DNA of 64,000 bases from DATMER01 sp031390755 (GTDB lineage Bacteria > Acidobacteriota > Thermoanaerobaculia > Multivoradales > UBA5704): the NCBI GenBank assembly GCA_031390755.1, contig JANMTS010000045.1, positions 33,105-97,104 of the forward strand. Direction: 5' to 3'. The notes below the pieces were generated by a model. It worked only from the letters and a program-made list of their open reading frames with translations. It had not been told where the DNA came from and did not search any database. Every line of letters begins with the position of its first letter. Position 1 is the first letter of the stretch. Below, in pieces: positions 12,001-37,420 of this stretch. A program made the position numbers and the translations under genes.

Positions 12001-13006
12001 GATCCGTCTGGCCGAGCGTGAGCACGTGGCCGTCCTGACGCTGCACCACATCGTGGGCGACGGCTGGTCCGTCGGCATCCTCTGCCGTGAGCTGGCCGAC
12101 CACTATCTGGCCTTCTCGCGAGGCGTCGCCCCGATCGTGCCCGAGCTGTCGGTTAAGTATTGGGATTTCGCCCGACGTCAGGCCCAGGCCCTGGCAGGGG
12201 AGGAGTACGGTTCCCACCTGGAATTCTGGCGCAGACGGCTGGGCGGCGAGCTGCCGGTCCTCGAGCTGCCCCTGCAGAAGCAGCGGCCGCTCCAGCCGAC
12301 GTTCCGCGGTGCCGCCCGGCGTCTCCTCCTGCCCGCCGAGTTGGTGGCGCCGCTCAACCGCCTGGGCCAGCGACAGGGCGCCACTCTGTTCATGACCCTG
12401 CTCGCCGCCTTCAAGGCGCTGCTGCATCTCTACACCGGCCAGGACGACCTGGTGATCGGCACCAACACCGCCAACCGGGAAGACGACCGGCTCATGAACG
12501 TGATCGGTGCCTTCGTCAACAACCTCGTGCTGCGCACCGATCTGGCCGGAAATCCGACGTTCCACGAGCTGCTCGCCCGGGTACGGGACACGGCTCTCGA
12601 AGCCTATGCCCATCAGGACATCCCGTATGAGATCCTGCTCGAGCGGCTTCGGCCTCAGCGGGATTCCGGCTTTGTCTCGCTGTTCCAGGTGATGTTCGTG
12701 TTTCAGAACTTCCCCTCCCGGGTCGGCGACCTGCCGGGCCTGACGATGAGCGCGGTCGATCTCGAGCTGCGGACGGCGAACTTCGATCTGGTCGTGATGC
12801 TCACCGAGCGCGAGGACGGCGTCAGCGGCTCGATCATCTACGACACCGAGCTCTTCACCGATGCCGCGATCGACCGGATGGCGGATCAATACGAACGGTT
12901 GCTGCAGTCGATCGTGAGCGACCCCGGCTCCAGGATCCAGAGCCTCAAGATCGCCGACCAGACCGAGGTGCTAGAGATCGCTAGCGCATTCGGCGGAGAC
13001 CTTTGA
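2..13006 (+). CDS. Multimodular NRPS, 5' end outside window (A-PCP / C-A(Ala)-PCP / C-A(Thr)-MT-PCP / C-A(Cys-like)-PCP / C)
   Basis: The frame is open from base 2, inside the A8 motif of an adenylation domain, so the start lies upstream. Residues below count from the GTG at 59. Order: end of A0 (NGKID near 74); PCP (LGGHS, 126); C (HHIVSDA, 322); A with pocket D-L-F-N-N-A-L-T-Y, the known Ala code; PCP (about 1190); C (HHIASDG); A with D-F-W-N-I-G-M-V-H, the Thr code, carrying an N-methyltransferase insert (VLEIGSGTG near 2270) before its A10 motif; PCP (LGGDS, 2705); C (YPLS...GMIFHSL, HHAMLDG); A with D-L-Y-S-L-S-L-V-W, closest to Cys codes; PCP (LGGHS); and a final C (HHIVGDG) with no A after it. 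That last C must work with the A-PCP protein that starts 1 base after the stop. Cytosolic assembly line. Codes were aligned by eye; the Cys-like call is the weakest. Confidence 0.96.
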   Translation, partial: RADDQVKLRGFRVEPAEIAVTLRKHPAVRAAEVLVQADPSGERRLVAYFVAEGDGLPGPDGQAALRGFLAERLPEYMLPAAIVELERLPLTANGKIDRGALPAPEWSSPAEAIALRTPTEEIVAGIWSEVLGLRQVGASDDFFSLGGHSLKATQVQSRLRSVFSIELPLRILFEAPTVAGLAAGIDAIRRVPLELSELPILPRDHGSRPPLSFAQERLWFLDQLAPADPTYNLAYFTRVAGPLVPAVLLRALREVVRRHSVLRATFEVAEGRPSQRIADQVLLELPVVDLQALPAEIRKAEWRRLAEAEARRPFDLARGPLLRATLLALGGDDHIFLLNLHHIVSDAWSRSVLSEEIAALYTAFRAGAASPLAELPPFQYADYAAWQRDWLQGDVLSAQLRYWKERFPDPVEPLQLSADRPYPAVRTARGGAVRFHLSGDVGASLARLAGSTGTTPFMVVLAVYATFLQRYSGQGRIVVGAPVANRNRREIEDLIGFFVNTLALRLDLARDADLTAFLAQVREVTLTAYDHQDLPFEKLVEAVVKERALDRSPLVQAALVLQNAPVPVLSFADVSLTPVEVETVTAKFDLSLELIAGVEGFSALLGYSADLFDVPTVTRMAGHFERLLCGAISEPGRRLSELPLISELEAQQLLVEWNATEVLHSQNTGLHQLFEAQAALTPAEMALVGSGERWTYAELNERAESLAERLRGLGVKPEARIGILCRRTPDLVAALIAVLKAGGAYVPLDPAYPAERLAFQLADSGADVLVAHPGLPDLVPGFQGEIVELGDRWPEGAKQPAASSSTAVGWDPDRLAYVIYTSGSTGKPKGVAIRHGSAVARVRWGCAEFGPEDLAGVLAATSICFDLSVFELFVPLAAGGCIVLAEDALALPALPEADRVTLINTVPSAMAELIRTQGVPRGVRVVNLAGEPLHLALAREIEALPWIVELNNLYGPSEDTTYSTQARVDRGDDREPMLGRPLPNSRAYVLDAALQPVPVGVAGELWLGGSGLARGYLDRPDLTADRFRPDPFSADPFSAILGKCGERLYRTGDLVRRRPSGELEFLGRIDHQVKLRGYRIELGEIEAALALHPQVAEVAVVVRTVAGEKALVAYVVARGEALSFAELRRSLGARLPSYMLPAFFVDLPALPLLANGKLDPGALPPPRPERASATASGAFRTATEEILAGIWGEVLELPSIGAEDDFFELGGHSLQAVRVCSRVREILGVDLPVRWLFESPRVALLAERIEGAASASRTALPPPVRRERHTDVPLSYAQERLWFLAQLAPDSPFYNMQSVLDLRGPLDVGALEQSCREIVRRHEVLRTTYPSVAGEAVQRIEEASLELPVIDLSGLRAGLGEEVADRLAEARGRLPFDLGRSLPLRVTLLRLSSSIARLLVDIHHIASDGWSHGRLHRELLMLYEAFSQGLPSPLPELALQYSDFALWQRERLSGDRLAELLAYWRDRLEGAPSTLDLPTDHPRPAEETFRGADVEVEIGAPLANRIRASGRRFGATTFMTALAAWQALLARYTGRTDLVIGTATANRGARELEELIGFFVNVLVLRTDLSGAPTFEELLGRVREVTLGAYAHQDLPFERLVDEMRVERSLRNNPLCQVLLVFQNLPLGHAGARVGELSLEPVESGQTHTGTAKFDLVLVLWDGAEGSLGGHLQYNSDLFERSTVVRLWQHFEILFAAAVAAPSLRLPDLDLLSAAERHQLLTEWERPRLAAADSILGSIHERFARIAAERPEAPAVSFEGRAWSYGELDRQSNRLARTLRRLGVGPEVLVGIVVERSFEMMVGALGVLKAGGAYVPLDPAYPRERLAWLRQDSGVAVLLTETRLRDIATGGEALDGVQVLCLDDVDLLAGVSAEPLAVSVAPQNLAYVIYTSGSTGRPKGVQVTHGNVLELMAATEPCFGFGPDDVWTLFHSFSFDFSVWEIWGALLYGGRLVVVPYWVSRSPEDFHQLLLTEQVTVLNQTPSAFRQLIEADRDAPAGLALRWVIFGGEALDFSSLRPWFEKHGDARPQMVNMYGITETTVHVTFRRVLFADLPAQGSPARGSGIGRPLSHLAAYTLDASLQPLPIGVPGELVIGGGGLARGYLGRPELTAERFVPDAWSGISGGRLYRSGDLGLHLGTGELAHLGRIDHQVKIRGFRIELGEIEAVLFNHPQVREAVALVHEEKGEGQLVAYVVMDAGPEAGASEAELVAQVTQWQQVFDSAYSRQADDEDTEAAEDPEAPSAPADPTFDIRGWDSSYTGEPIPAEEMREWVERTVERIVARTPRRVLEIGSGTGLLLFRIAPQTESYVGWDLSEVALANVQSHLDSLPGGPGPVKLEQRLAHDFSGVEPGSVDAVVVNSVAQYFPSVEYLLMVLERAVAAVSSGGFVFVGDNRSLPLLEAFHASVELDRTEGGLPVAVWRERIRQRALDDEELVLAPGFFLALTSHLAAVSRVEILPKRSRYDNELTRFRYDVVIHVGSRPDSEAVVIPWVDWEAEGLDLASLRTRLAAPGPRLLGLRQIPNTRLAREVSIVRRLAESPDGGTVGELRQSVLGEGPLTGGVDPEELWTLAEEHGHELRLSWAAQDAEGRFDAILADPRQVPEAGWLAFPEEEARSRPWRAHANQPLRARLLRNFLPQLQSFARERLPEHMLPSAYVLLDRLPLTAHGKVDRRALPAPDRLQRDLDGPGYEAPASPLEIALAEVWCDVLGVGRVGLHDTFFDLGGDSIKAVRLISRVNERLSVKLKVQDAFRYQSVAEMAGHLATGAGSGDEERNLGRRELARLQQSVLADPGQRSRLPEEYEDFYPLSGIERGMIFHSLLAPDEPVYYDQLVYLFEIPDLERFYRGFELLVDRHSIFRSRYYLQQFEEPMKVVEARVTVPRNVEDLTGLEEGEQRRRVQAYSAHDLANRPGFAGDVLWRLKLFRLRGDLHCAIWSFHHAMLDGWSNISFWVELDDLFGRNDLDGLSQLTRLASDYRDYVEISLGRRGSSQADAFWCEHLAGHARNQLPFSRARAKGEQGVMRGVNRGLSDDLFDRLRSQASAHHVSLQALLVSAHLELLRVTVGEDDLVTGIVTHDRPGIPDGDKIIGCFLNSVPLRVDMARAADIRTLVHRVHALLNEQKRHQLPLVDIAAVAGSRAAQGNPFFDTLFNFTDFHVTRQSANHLLYRWADDAAIPAAYQFNSHLMTNTLFDVEVSATTRGKMTAGIKYAPQYFDAADIERAVDLYVRILERFALGLEGRLSAEAVVSAAERQEVLVRFNDTAAAFDRSRGLYPLSAELVAAAGGRPAVICAGQSLDYAGLDLRVRQLASALRSRGVRAGDRVGLIFARSVDLAVAALAVLAVDAAYVPMEPDYPPARKGYIARTSGLRRIVADQQYELDPPLDLDDLLVIGEVDAASEPLRDPGHETGPDDLAYTIYTSGSTGRPKGVMIQHGAAANLVQWVNRELQVGPGSVLLMLSSICFDLSVYDLFGGLAAGATVVIAELDDLRDPRRLARLMEAEGVTFWSSVPTTMASLVQYLEDAEPDFRHESLQTVLLSGDWIPLALPDRIRRFFPAAKVISLGGATEATVWSNFYRVHEIQPSWVSIPYGRPIANSSFYILDRGLDVVPAGVVGELFIGGVGTAVGYAADPEKTATAFLPDRFADAAGSRMYRTGDLGRMMADGNIEFLGRVDHQVKIRGFRVELGEIETQLLRHPEVRAAAVAARDEKADGKYLCAYFISPGGVSPVELRRHLSETLPEYMIPTVFVPLAELPLSPNGKLDRRALPAPELTGLGAVTVYRAPADPLEAALVEIWEKVLGVEGIGTGHDFFELGGHSLSAIQVITQVRRRFEVDLSLRSLFDAPTVGGLAAILRDLASGHPAAPTPPSDQAMSDPLEPGSDSFPLSFAQERFWFLQQFNPESSAFNMKVSVRLAGVLDLAALRASFDAMMQRHPVLRANFHAVSGKPVQTLSAAPLEVPLLDLSALEPKARAILCQRLATESADRPFDLEQDRLLRVGLIRLAEREHVAVLTLHHIVGDGWSVGILCRELADHYLAFSRGVAPIVPELSVKYWDFARRQAQALAGEEYGSHLEFWRRRLGGELPVLELPLQKQRPLQPTFRGAARRLLLPAELVAPLNRLGQRQGATLFMTLLAAFKALLHLYTGQDDLVIGTNTANREDDRLMNVIGAFVNNLVLRTDLAGNPTFHELLARVRDTALEAYAHQDIPYEILLERLRPQRDSGFVSLFQVMFVFQNFPSRVGDLPGLTMSAVDLELRTANFDLVVMLTEREDGVSGSIIYDTELFTDAAIDRMADQYERLLQSIVSDPGSRIQSLKIADQTEVLEIASAFGGDL

Positions 13007-13007
13007 C

Positions 13008-14929
<1,922 letters not shown>

Positions 14930-14933
<4 letters not shown>

Positions 14934-16527
14934 GTAATCTGGAAGAACGTCTCGCGCGCTTGACCCCGAAGCAACGAGCGTTGCTCGAGTCGAGGCTCGG
15001 CCGCAGGCCGTCACCGGTGGCCGGGATCGAGGCCGGACCGCGCGGCTCCGGCCTCTATCCATTGTCTTTTTCACAGCAGCGGCTCTGGTTCATCGATCAG
15101 ATGAACCGGGCGGAGAGCTTGACCTATCACATCTCTCATGCCATCCGGCTCCTTGGCACGCTCAGGGTGCCGGCACTCCGGCAGGCGCTGGCGGAGGTGA
15201 TCGGCCGGCACGAGTCGCTGCGGACGACCCTGGCCGAGAGAGGGGGCGTGCCTTTCCAGGCCGTCGCGGCGACGTGGCGAGAGGATCTGCCCCTTGTCGA
15301 CCTGGCGGGCCTTCCCGGGCCGGTGCGTGAGACGATGGCGAGGGAGCTGGTTCTGGAGATGTCGGGCCTACCGTTCAGTCTCGTCCACGGGCCGCTGCTC
15401 CGGTCTTTGCTGCTGCGGCTCGGGTCGGGCGACCACGTCCTCGCCCTGGTGAGTCACCACATCATCTCGGATGCCTGGTCCATGGTCGTCCTCGTCCGTG
15501 ACCTCACCGCCTTCTATCTCGCTTTTGCGGAGGGGCAGACGTCTTCTTTTCCTGCGCTGAAGGTCCAGTTTCGTGATTTCGCGGCCTGGCAGCGGCAGCT
15601 CCTTGAGGGTCCGCTTCTGGAGTCGGAGAGCGCCTACTGGCGGCGCACGCTCCAGGGCGCGAGCTCCTTCGTAAGCCTCCCTACGGACCGTCAACGATCG
15701 AGCGTGCGGAATCTCCAGGCCGGCAGCGAGCGCTTCCGCGTCGACGCTCCGTTGGTTGCCGCCCTCGAGGATCTCGGTCGGAGGACGGAGTGCACGTTGT
15801 TCATGGTCACCCTCGCCGTCTACGCAGCACTGGTGCGATATCACGCCGGTCAGGAGGACATCGTGATCAGCGCTCCGATCAGCTACCGTGACCAGGCCGG
15901 TTGCGAGAATTTGATCGGATTCCTCGCCAATACGCTGCTGCTGAGGGTCGACCTCTCCGGCGACCCCGAGTTTCCGGAGCTTCTCGGGCGCGTTCGCACC
16001 GTGGTCATGGAGGCTTTCGATCATCAGCATCTGCCGCTCGACCTGGTGATCAAGGAGGCGGCGCCGGAGAGGAGCCGTGACTACCCACCGTTTCTGCAAC
16101 TGGGCCTCAATTTCGTCCATTCCGGCCTGGCCGGGGCTGCGCGGTCCGACCTCGACATCGCGATGGAGGGGACGCTGCTGAAGGTGGAGGGCTTCGATGT
16201 CGGCTTCTCCAATGCGCCGAACGAGTTGGGCCTGGTCTGCTATCACGATGGTCAGACCCTCCGGGGAATTCTCAACTACCGGGCCGGGATTCTCGATCGC
16301 GAGACGGTCGTCACGTTCATCGATCAACTTCTGTACCTGTTCGGGCAGGTGGTCGCGAAGCCCCTCTGCCGGCTGAGCGAGCTTGACGGCAAGCTCCGCG
16401 AGAACGCGACCTTCCAACGGCAGGCCCTGCATGCAACCCTCGATTCCTCTCTCGCCAGGAGCTTCCGGCAGCGGCAACGCAAGGCGGGTACGTCGGTGAG
16501 CACCGACGCAAGGAGCATGACCCAGCG

Positions 16528-16531
<4 letters not shown>
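14930..16531 (+). CDS. NRPS stand-alone condensation domain
   Basis: A 533-residue protein that is one complete condensation domain. It opens with a short charged helix (EERLARLTPKQRALLESRL) of the kind often found at NRPS N-termini, possibly for docking. The core motifs are SFSQQRLWFIDQ, HHIISDA (catalytic His kept, final Gly replaced by Ala) and a C-terminal latch region. The start ATG overlaps the previous stop (ATGA), and its own stop overlaps the next start the same way, so the genes are translationally coupled. By position it joins the residue on the 13008-14933 carrier to Gln loaded by the next protein. That next protein begins with a condensation-like domain lacking catalytic histidines, so this stand-alone domain probably supplies the missing activity. 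Confidence 0.93.
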
Positions 16532-31499
<14,968 letters not shown>

Positions 31500-31503
<4 letters not shown>

Positions 31504-34500
31504 GCCTCCCCGATTCCTCTCAGGGGTACAGACTGTCTCCCCGGCAACGCCAACTCTGGCCAAAGCTGCGGAACGAAGGCGAGGCACTGCGCGCCCAGAC
31601 GGTCATCCGGATTGATGGGAATCTGCGGTCCGAGTTGCTCGGACGGTCGTTGACTCGAGTGGCCGAGCGGCACGACTCCCTGCGGACCTCCTTCCTCCAC
31701 ACGCCGGGACTGCCGCTGCCGCTGCAACTCGTCGGCGGTGCCCGGCTGCCGACCTTGCGCCATCTCGAGGCCGGCGCTCCGGCGGGTGTGGAGGAAGATC
31801 GCCGGCTTCTCGACCTCATGGATGAGGAATGGCAACGCCCGTTCGACCTCCTGGGCGGTCCGCTCCTTCACGCTCTCCTCGTTCGGAGCGCCGCGGATCG
31901 GCACCTTCTGATCCTCACTCTCCCGGCACTCTGCGCCGACCGGCAGACGCTCGAGAACCTGCTGACGGAGATCGCCATGGGCTACGGCGCCGGTGCCGGG
32001 GCGGGCGAGGAGAGCGATCCCGAGGAGATCGTGCAGTACCTCCAGTTCTCGGAATGGAACAACGAGATCCTCGAGGACGACGAGAGCGAGGAGGGGCGAT
32101 CCTATTGGCGGCGGGAACCGGGAGAGCGGCCCGCGCCCCTTGAGATGGCAGAGGCCGGTCCTGCGGGCCCCTTCACGCCTCGGTTCATTCCCGTCATCCC
32201 CGTCACCCCTGTCATCCCCGGCGAGGCCCCCTCCGGTCTTTCCAAGGCTCTCGGGGCCGTGGCGGCGGAGCAGGAGACGTCGCCGGAGATCGTGCTGCTC
32301 GCCGCCTGGGCCGTCCTGCTCTGGCGCCTGAGGTCCGGCAGCTCGCGCGCCCCCATCGGGTGGGTGGTGACCGGCCGCAAGTTCGAGGCGATGGAAAGCT
32401 CACTGGGCCTCTTCGCGGGCTGTGTGCCGATCGAAATTCCGCTGCAGCCGGGGCTGTCGTTCGCCAGCGTCGTCGAGCAGGCGGGGAAGATTTCCCACGA
32501 AGCCGAGGACTGGCAGGAGTACTTCCTGCCCGATGATCCCGAAGGGCTCTCGGAGCTGTGCGGCTTCGAGATCGCTCCGCCGCCGGCCGTCGCGAGCGTC
32601 GCCGGGATCAAGCTCTCGACCTCGAGGGCGCGGGCCTATGTCGAGCGCCTGCCGGTCACTCTCGTCTGCGGGCTGGCCGAAGGACAGCTCAGCGTCGAGC
32701 TGCATGCGGACACCGGACGCCTGTCCGGACGGTTCGTGGAGCTTCTTGCGGGGCGGTTCGCGCGCCTGCTCGAGAGCGCGCTGGCCGCGCCTCAGTCCGC
32801 GATCGAAGATCTCAGCGTCCTTTCTCCGGCTGAGGAGCAATGGCTGCTCGTCGAGCTCAACCGCTCCGCCGCCGAGTACCCGGACAATCGTTGCCTGCAC
32901 CAGCTTTTCGAAGACCAGGTCGAGCGTTCTCCCGACGCGCCGGCCGTTCGTTCGGGCGTGATCGAGCTCTCCTACCGTGAGCTCGACGACCAGGCCGGCC
33001 GGCTCGCCCGCCACTTGCGCTCCCTCGGCGTCGGACCGGAGGTCGCGGTCGCCATCTTTCTCCAGCGTTCGCCCGCGGCGGTCGTCGCCATCCTCGGCGT
33101 CTTGAAAGCCGGCGGGGCCTACGTGCCTCTCGATCCCGCCTACCCCCGGGAGCGCCTGGCCTTCCAGCTTTCCGACTCGCAGGCGCTGGTGGTCCTCACC
33201 GATTCGGCTCTCGCCGGCCAGCTCCCCGCTGGAATGGAGGCTCGGGTGGTGAGGATCGACGTCGACCTGCCGGAGAGCGCTCCGCCGGCGAGTGCCGGCA
33301 GGGACGTGCTCTCGCCGCAGAGCCTCGCCTACATCCTCTACACGTCGGGCTCGACCGGGAAGCCCAAGGGGGTGATGGTCCCCCACCAGGGGGTCGTCAA
33401 CTATCTGTCCTGGGCGGTGCGGGCCTACGATCTGACGGAGGGGGAGGGCTCGCTGGTACAGAGCCCCTTGAGCTTCGACCTGACCGTGACCAGCCTCTTG
33501 GGCCCTCTGGTGGCGGGCCGTACCGTGACCTTGCTGCCCGACGAGGAGGGGTTCGAGGGGCTTCTGTCCGGCCTGCGGGAGCGCTGTTACAGCCTGGTCA
33601 AGCTGACGCCGGCCCACCTCGATCTTCTGGGCCGCGAGCTGGCCGCACGGCAGATCGAGCCCCGGTCCCGTGTCCTGGTCGTCGGTGGAGATGCTCTTTC
33701 GGCCGAGAGCCTGACGGGCTGGCGGCAGGGGTCGGAGGGGACGGCGACCCGGATCTTCAATGAGTATGGCCCGACCGAAACGGTCGTCGGCTGCGCAGCG
33801 TACGAGGTTGGTCCCGAGAGCCCAAAGAAGGGGCGGCTGCCGATCGGCCGGGCCATCGCGAACCTCCGCCTCTACGTGCTGGACCCCTGGTTGAGGCCGG
33901 TTCCCGCCGGGGTTTCCGGCGAACTCTACGTGGGTGGGGCAGGGGTCTCCCGCGGTTATCTCGGACGGCCCGACCTCACGGCCTCGCGCTTCCTGCCCGA
34001 TCCGTTCGCGGAGCCGGGTGTGCGCATTTATCGCACGGGGGATCTCGCCCGCCACCTGCCCGAGGGCGACCTTGAGTACCTGGGCCGGACCGATCGGCAG
34101 ATCAAGATCCGCGGCTTCCGGGTCGAGCCCGGGGAAGTCGAGGCAGCTCTGACGCGCAATCCGCGGGTGCGGGAGGCCGTGGTCGTGTTGCGTCGGGACG
34201 GCTCCGAAGACGCGCGCCTGGTGGCCTACCTGGTTCCGTCTGGCGACACTCTGCCCGGCTTCGAGGAATTGCGCTCGGAGCTTGGCGCGCAGCTTCCTGA
34301 TTACATGGTCCCCGCGACCTTCGTCCAACTCGCCGAGCTGCCGCTCACCGTCCACGGCAAGGTGAGCTTCGCGGACTTGCCGGCGCCCGGGACAGGACGG
34401 CCGGACCTCGAGAAGTCCTACGTGCCGCCCCGGGACGCCGTGGAGGAGGTGCTGGCCGAGATCTGGGCCAACTCCCTGCGTCTGGACCGGGTCGGAGTCT

Positions 34501-34799
34501 TTGATAACTTCTTCGTGCTCGGCGGCGACTCCATGGGCAGCGTGCGGCTGGTTGCCGCGGCGAAAAACCGGGGTCTCCTCTTCACCGTCCAGGAGCTGTT
34601 CCGTTTCCCGACGATCGGGGCGCTGGCGGATCTGCTCCGCGAGAGGATGGGGCTCGCGACCGCCGAGGAGGGGCTGCCGGGAGCGGGCTCCACGGCGGAG
34701 AGCGACGCCGACCTGGAGATGATCGAGCAGATCGGGCGCCTGTCGGACGAGGAGGTGCGTGCTCTGCTCAGGGGAAGCGCCCTCGCGGAGCAGGAATGA
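31500..34799 (+). CDS. NRPS terminal module in window: C*-A(Asn)-PCP, no thioesterase
   Basis: 1099 residues, ATGA-coupled to the preceding NRPS. Residues 1-450 form a condensation-like domain in which the HHxxxDG segment reads PALCADR: both His are gone and the Asp is kept. The adenylation domain (about 460-965) has pocket D-L-T-K-V-G-E-V-G, the Asn code, identical to that of the second Asn module upstream. Its A10 region reads HGKVSFADL, keeping the catalytic Lys but losing the usual D-R. A carrier protein (LGGDSM, about 1000-1060) and an acidic C-terminal tail follow. No thioesterase or reductase domain (no GxSxG block) follows the carrier. The previous polypeptide ends C-TauD, so the functional arrangement across the junction is C, TauD, C*, A, PCP. 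A low-complexity VIPVTPVIP stretch lies in C*. Confidence 0.95.
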
Positions 34800-34902
34800 G
34801 GGGATCCTGGCCGCGACGGAGACGATCGGGATTTCTTCGGGGCGGGAAATCCAGGCGACCTAAACAGGGCATACTCTGCTCAACAGAAAGAGAAAGGGTG
34901 CG

Positions 34903-37359
34903 ATGAGAAGACTTCTGAGCGATGTCAGGTATGCGGTTCGCGTCCTCTTCAAGAGCCCCGGGTTTGCCATCGGCGCCGTCCTGACGCTCGCGCTGGGGAT
35001 CGGAATCACCGGTTCCGTCTCCAGCCTGTTGCGCGCGCTCCTGCTGCGCCCCCTCCCCTACACCCAGCCGGAAAGGCTGGTCATGGTGTGGAACCGGTGG
35101 TCGGACTTCCCCAAGACCTGGCTGTCGACCCAGGAGTACCGCGCGTACGGCGATACCGGCAGCTTCTCCGGCGTAGCCTTGTTCCAGCCGAACCAGGTGA
35201 ACCTGACCAGCGGCGGAGAGCCGGAACGGATCGGCGGCGCGCTCGTCTCGCCGAATCTCTTCGAGGTCTTCGGAGTCAAACCGATCCAGGGGCGGACGTT
35301 CACGGCGTCGGAGAGCGGCGCTCAACCGGCCGACGTCGTCCTCCTGAGCGAGGAGCTCTGGCGCCACCGCTTCGGCGGAAACCCCGGGATCCTCGGCACC
35401 AGCATCGACATCAACGGAGCTCCAAAGACCGTCGTGGGAGTGATCCCGGCGGGGTTCAAGCTCCCTCTGGACTACAACTCGCAGACCCCTTCCGCGCTCT
35501 GGATGCCGCTCGACGAGGAGCTTCAAGGCGCCTACTCGGTGCCGCCCAGGGGCGGAGATCACAACTACAACGCCGTCGCGCGGCTGCGTCCAGGAGTGAG
35601 CCTCGATCAGGCGCGGGCGAGGATGCGGGTGCTCACCGACGGGCTGACCGCCGACGCGACCTATCCGCGCGAATGGAATTTCGAGGTGCTCCTGATTCCG
35701 ATTGCCGCGGACATTCTCGGCCCCATCCGGATCGCGCTCCTGGTGCTCGCCGGAGCCGTCGGCCTGGTGTTCCTGATCGCCTGCGCCAACGTCGCGAACC
35801 TGCTCCTCGTGCGCGGCCTCCAGAGACGGAAGGAATTCGCGGTGCGCCTGGCCCTCGGGGCCGCGCCGGGGCAGCTCATGCGGCAGATGCTGGTCGAGAG
35901 CGCCGTGCTCTCCTTCTTCGGTGGCCTGGCGGGCCTGTGGCTCACCTACCTGGGAGTCCGCGCCATCCTGTTCTTCCATCCCGTCGAGATTCCGCGGGTT
36001 GACGAGATCGGGATGGATCCCGAGGTCGTCGCCTTCATCGTCCTGATCTCGCTGGCGACCGCCTTGATCTTCGGCCTTTTCCCCGCCCTGCGCTTCTCTC
36101 GTCCGAACCTGCAGGGCGTCCTCAAGGAGAGCGGCCGCGGCTCCGCCGGTCCCGGCCGCGACGGCGGAAGATTCCAGAGTCTCATGGTGGTGGTGGCGGT
36201 CGCGCTTTCGGTGGTGCTCCTCATGGGCGCGAGCCTCATGATCAGAACCTCCTGGAACCTGTCGCGGGTCGATCCCGGGTTCCGCACCGACGACGTCCTG
36301 ACGCTGGGCCTCTCCCCCTCCGAGGGCAAATATGCGCAGCCGGAGCTGCTGGTCGGGCTGTACGACAGAATTCTGACCAGCGTCGGCGGCCTGCCCGGCG
36401 TCGAGAAGGTGGGTGCCGTCCGCGTTCTGCCCCTGGCCGCCAGCATGGGCGACTGGGGATTGGAGATCGAGGGCTACTCGCCGCCGCCCGGCCAACGGCC
36501 GCGGGCCGACTGGCAGGTCGTGACCCCGGGTTATTTCGAAGCCATGGAAATCCCCCTCGTGAAGGGGAGGTACTTCGCCCGGACCGACCGCCGCGATGCG
36601 CAGCCGGTCATCGTCATCAGCGAGTCGCTGGCCGGCAGGTACTGGCCCGGCCAGGATCCCCTCGGGCGCCGAATCCGGATCTCCGGGGGGGACGCCCCGC
36701 CCTGGAGCACGGTGATCGGCGTCGTCGGCGATGTCCGGCACCAGGGGCTGACCGTGGACATGAAGCAGACCTGGTACCTGCCGCAATCCCAGTTCGATCT
36801 CTCGACCGGCTTCCAGATCCATGACATGACCATGGTCGTCCGGACGGCGGGGGATCCCGCGGGTTTCGCCGCATCCGTGCGCAACGCGATTCACTCGATC
36901 GATCCGCAGTTGCCGATTTCCGACGTGCGTTCCCTCCAGGACGTGGCGACGGGAGCCGTTTCCGGGCAGCGCTTCACGATGTTCTTCCTCGTGCTCTGCT
37001 CGGCGCTCGCGCTGATCCTCGCCGCGGTGGGAGTCTACGGAGTAGTTCGCTTCCGGGTCGCCTCCCGGACCCGGGAGATCGGGCTGCGGGTGGCGCTCGG
37101 GGCCCAGACCCGCCAGGTGATTTCGTGGGTCGTCGCCCAGAACATGACGCTGGTGGGGCTCGGCCTGGGGATCGGCCTCTGCGTCGCCCTGGCCGTCACC
37201 CGGTTCCTGAGCAGCCTTCTCTACGGAGTCAAGGCGCAGGATCTCACCACTCTCCTCGTTTCGACGATCTGCTTCGGGCTGGTCGCACTCGGGGCGATCT
37301 ACCTTCCGGCCCGGCGTGCCGCAAGCGAAGATCCATTGATCGTGCTCCGCGAAGAGTAG
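34903..37359 (+). CDS. ADOP/MacB-type ABC permease
   Basis: 818 residues. N-terminal membrane anchor and MacB-like periplasmic core start (LFKSPGFAIGAVLTLALGIG, then LLRPLPY), then two FtsX permease blocks (about 280-430 and 690-810). This layout is that of the duplicated orphan permeases (ADOP) that are very abundant in Acidobacteriota. No cognate ATPase is encoded next to it. The gene lies 103 bp after the last NRPS gene, with a purine-rich GAAAGAGAAAGGG ribosome site before the ATG, and on the same strand as the cluster. A role in peptide export, self-protection or lipid stress is possible, but the sequence does not decide it. It may also be a lineage-typical permease caught in the operon. 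Confidence 0.9.
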   Translation: MRRLLSDVRYAVRVLFKSPGFAIGAVLTLALGIGITGSVSSLLRALLLRPLPYTQPERLVMVWNRWSDFPKTWLSTQEYRAYGDTGSFSGVALFQPNQVNLTSGGEPERIGGALVSPNLFEVFGVKPIQGRTFTASESGAQPADVVLLSEELWRHRFGGNPGILGTSIDINGAPKTVVGVIPAGFKLPLDYNSQTPSALWMPLDEELQGAYSVPPRGGDHNYNAVARLRPGVSLDQARARMRVLTDGLTADATYPREWNFEVLLIPIAADILGPIRIALLVLAGAVGLVFLIACANVANLLLVRGLQRRKEFAVRLALGAAPGQLMRQMLVESAVLSFFGGLAGLWLTYLGVRAILFFHPVEIPRVDEIGMDPEVVAFIVLISLATALIFGLFPALRFSRPNLQGVLKESGRGSAGPGRDGGRFQSLMVVVAVALSVVLLMGASLMIRTSWNLSRVDPGFRTDDVLTLGLSPSEGKYAQPELLVGLYDRILTSVGGLPGVEKVGAVRVLPLAASMGDWGLEIEGYSPPPGQRPRADWQVVTPGYFEAMEIPLVKGRYFARTDRRDAQPVIVISESLAGRYWPGQDPLGRRIRISGGDAPPWSTVIGVVGDVRHQGLTVDMKQTWYLPQSQFDLSTGFQIHDMTMVVRTAGDPAGFAASVRNAIHSIDPQLPISDVRSLQDVATGAVSGQRFTMFFLVLCSALALILAAVGVYGVVRFRVASRTREIGLRVALGAQTRQVISWVVAQNMTLVGLGLGIGLCVALAVTRFLSSLLYGVKAQDLTTLLVSTICFGLVALGAIYLPARRAASEDPLIVLREE

Positions 37360-37420
37360 CGGTATAGCCCGGCTGCCGGCGACTGTCTGGCGAGCCGTCT
37401 GTCTGGTAAAGGAGAGAGTC

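Noticed and set aside
34400..34799. Thioesterase at the end of the last NRPS
   Set aside because: After the carrier protein only a short acidic tail of about 45 residues remains; there is no GxSxG or alpha/beta-hydrolase sequence.
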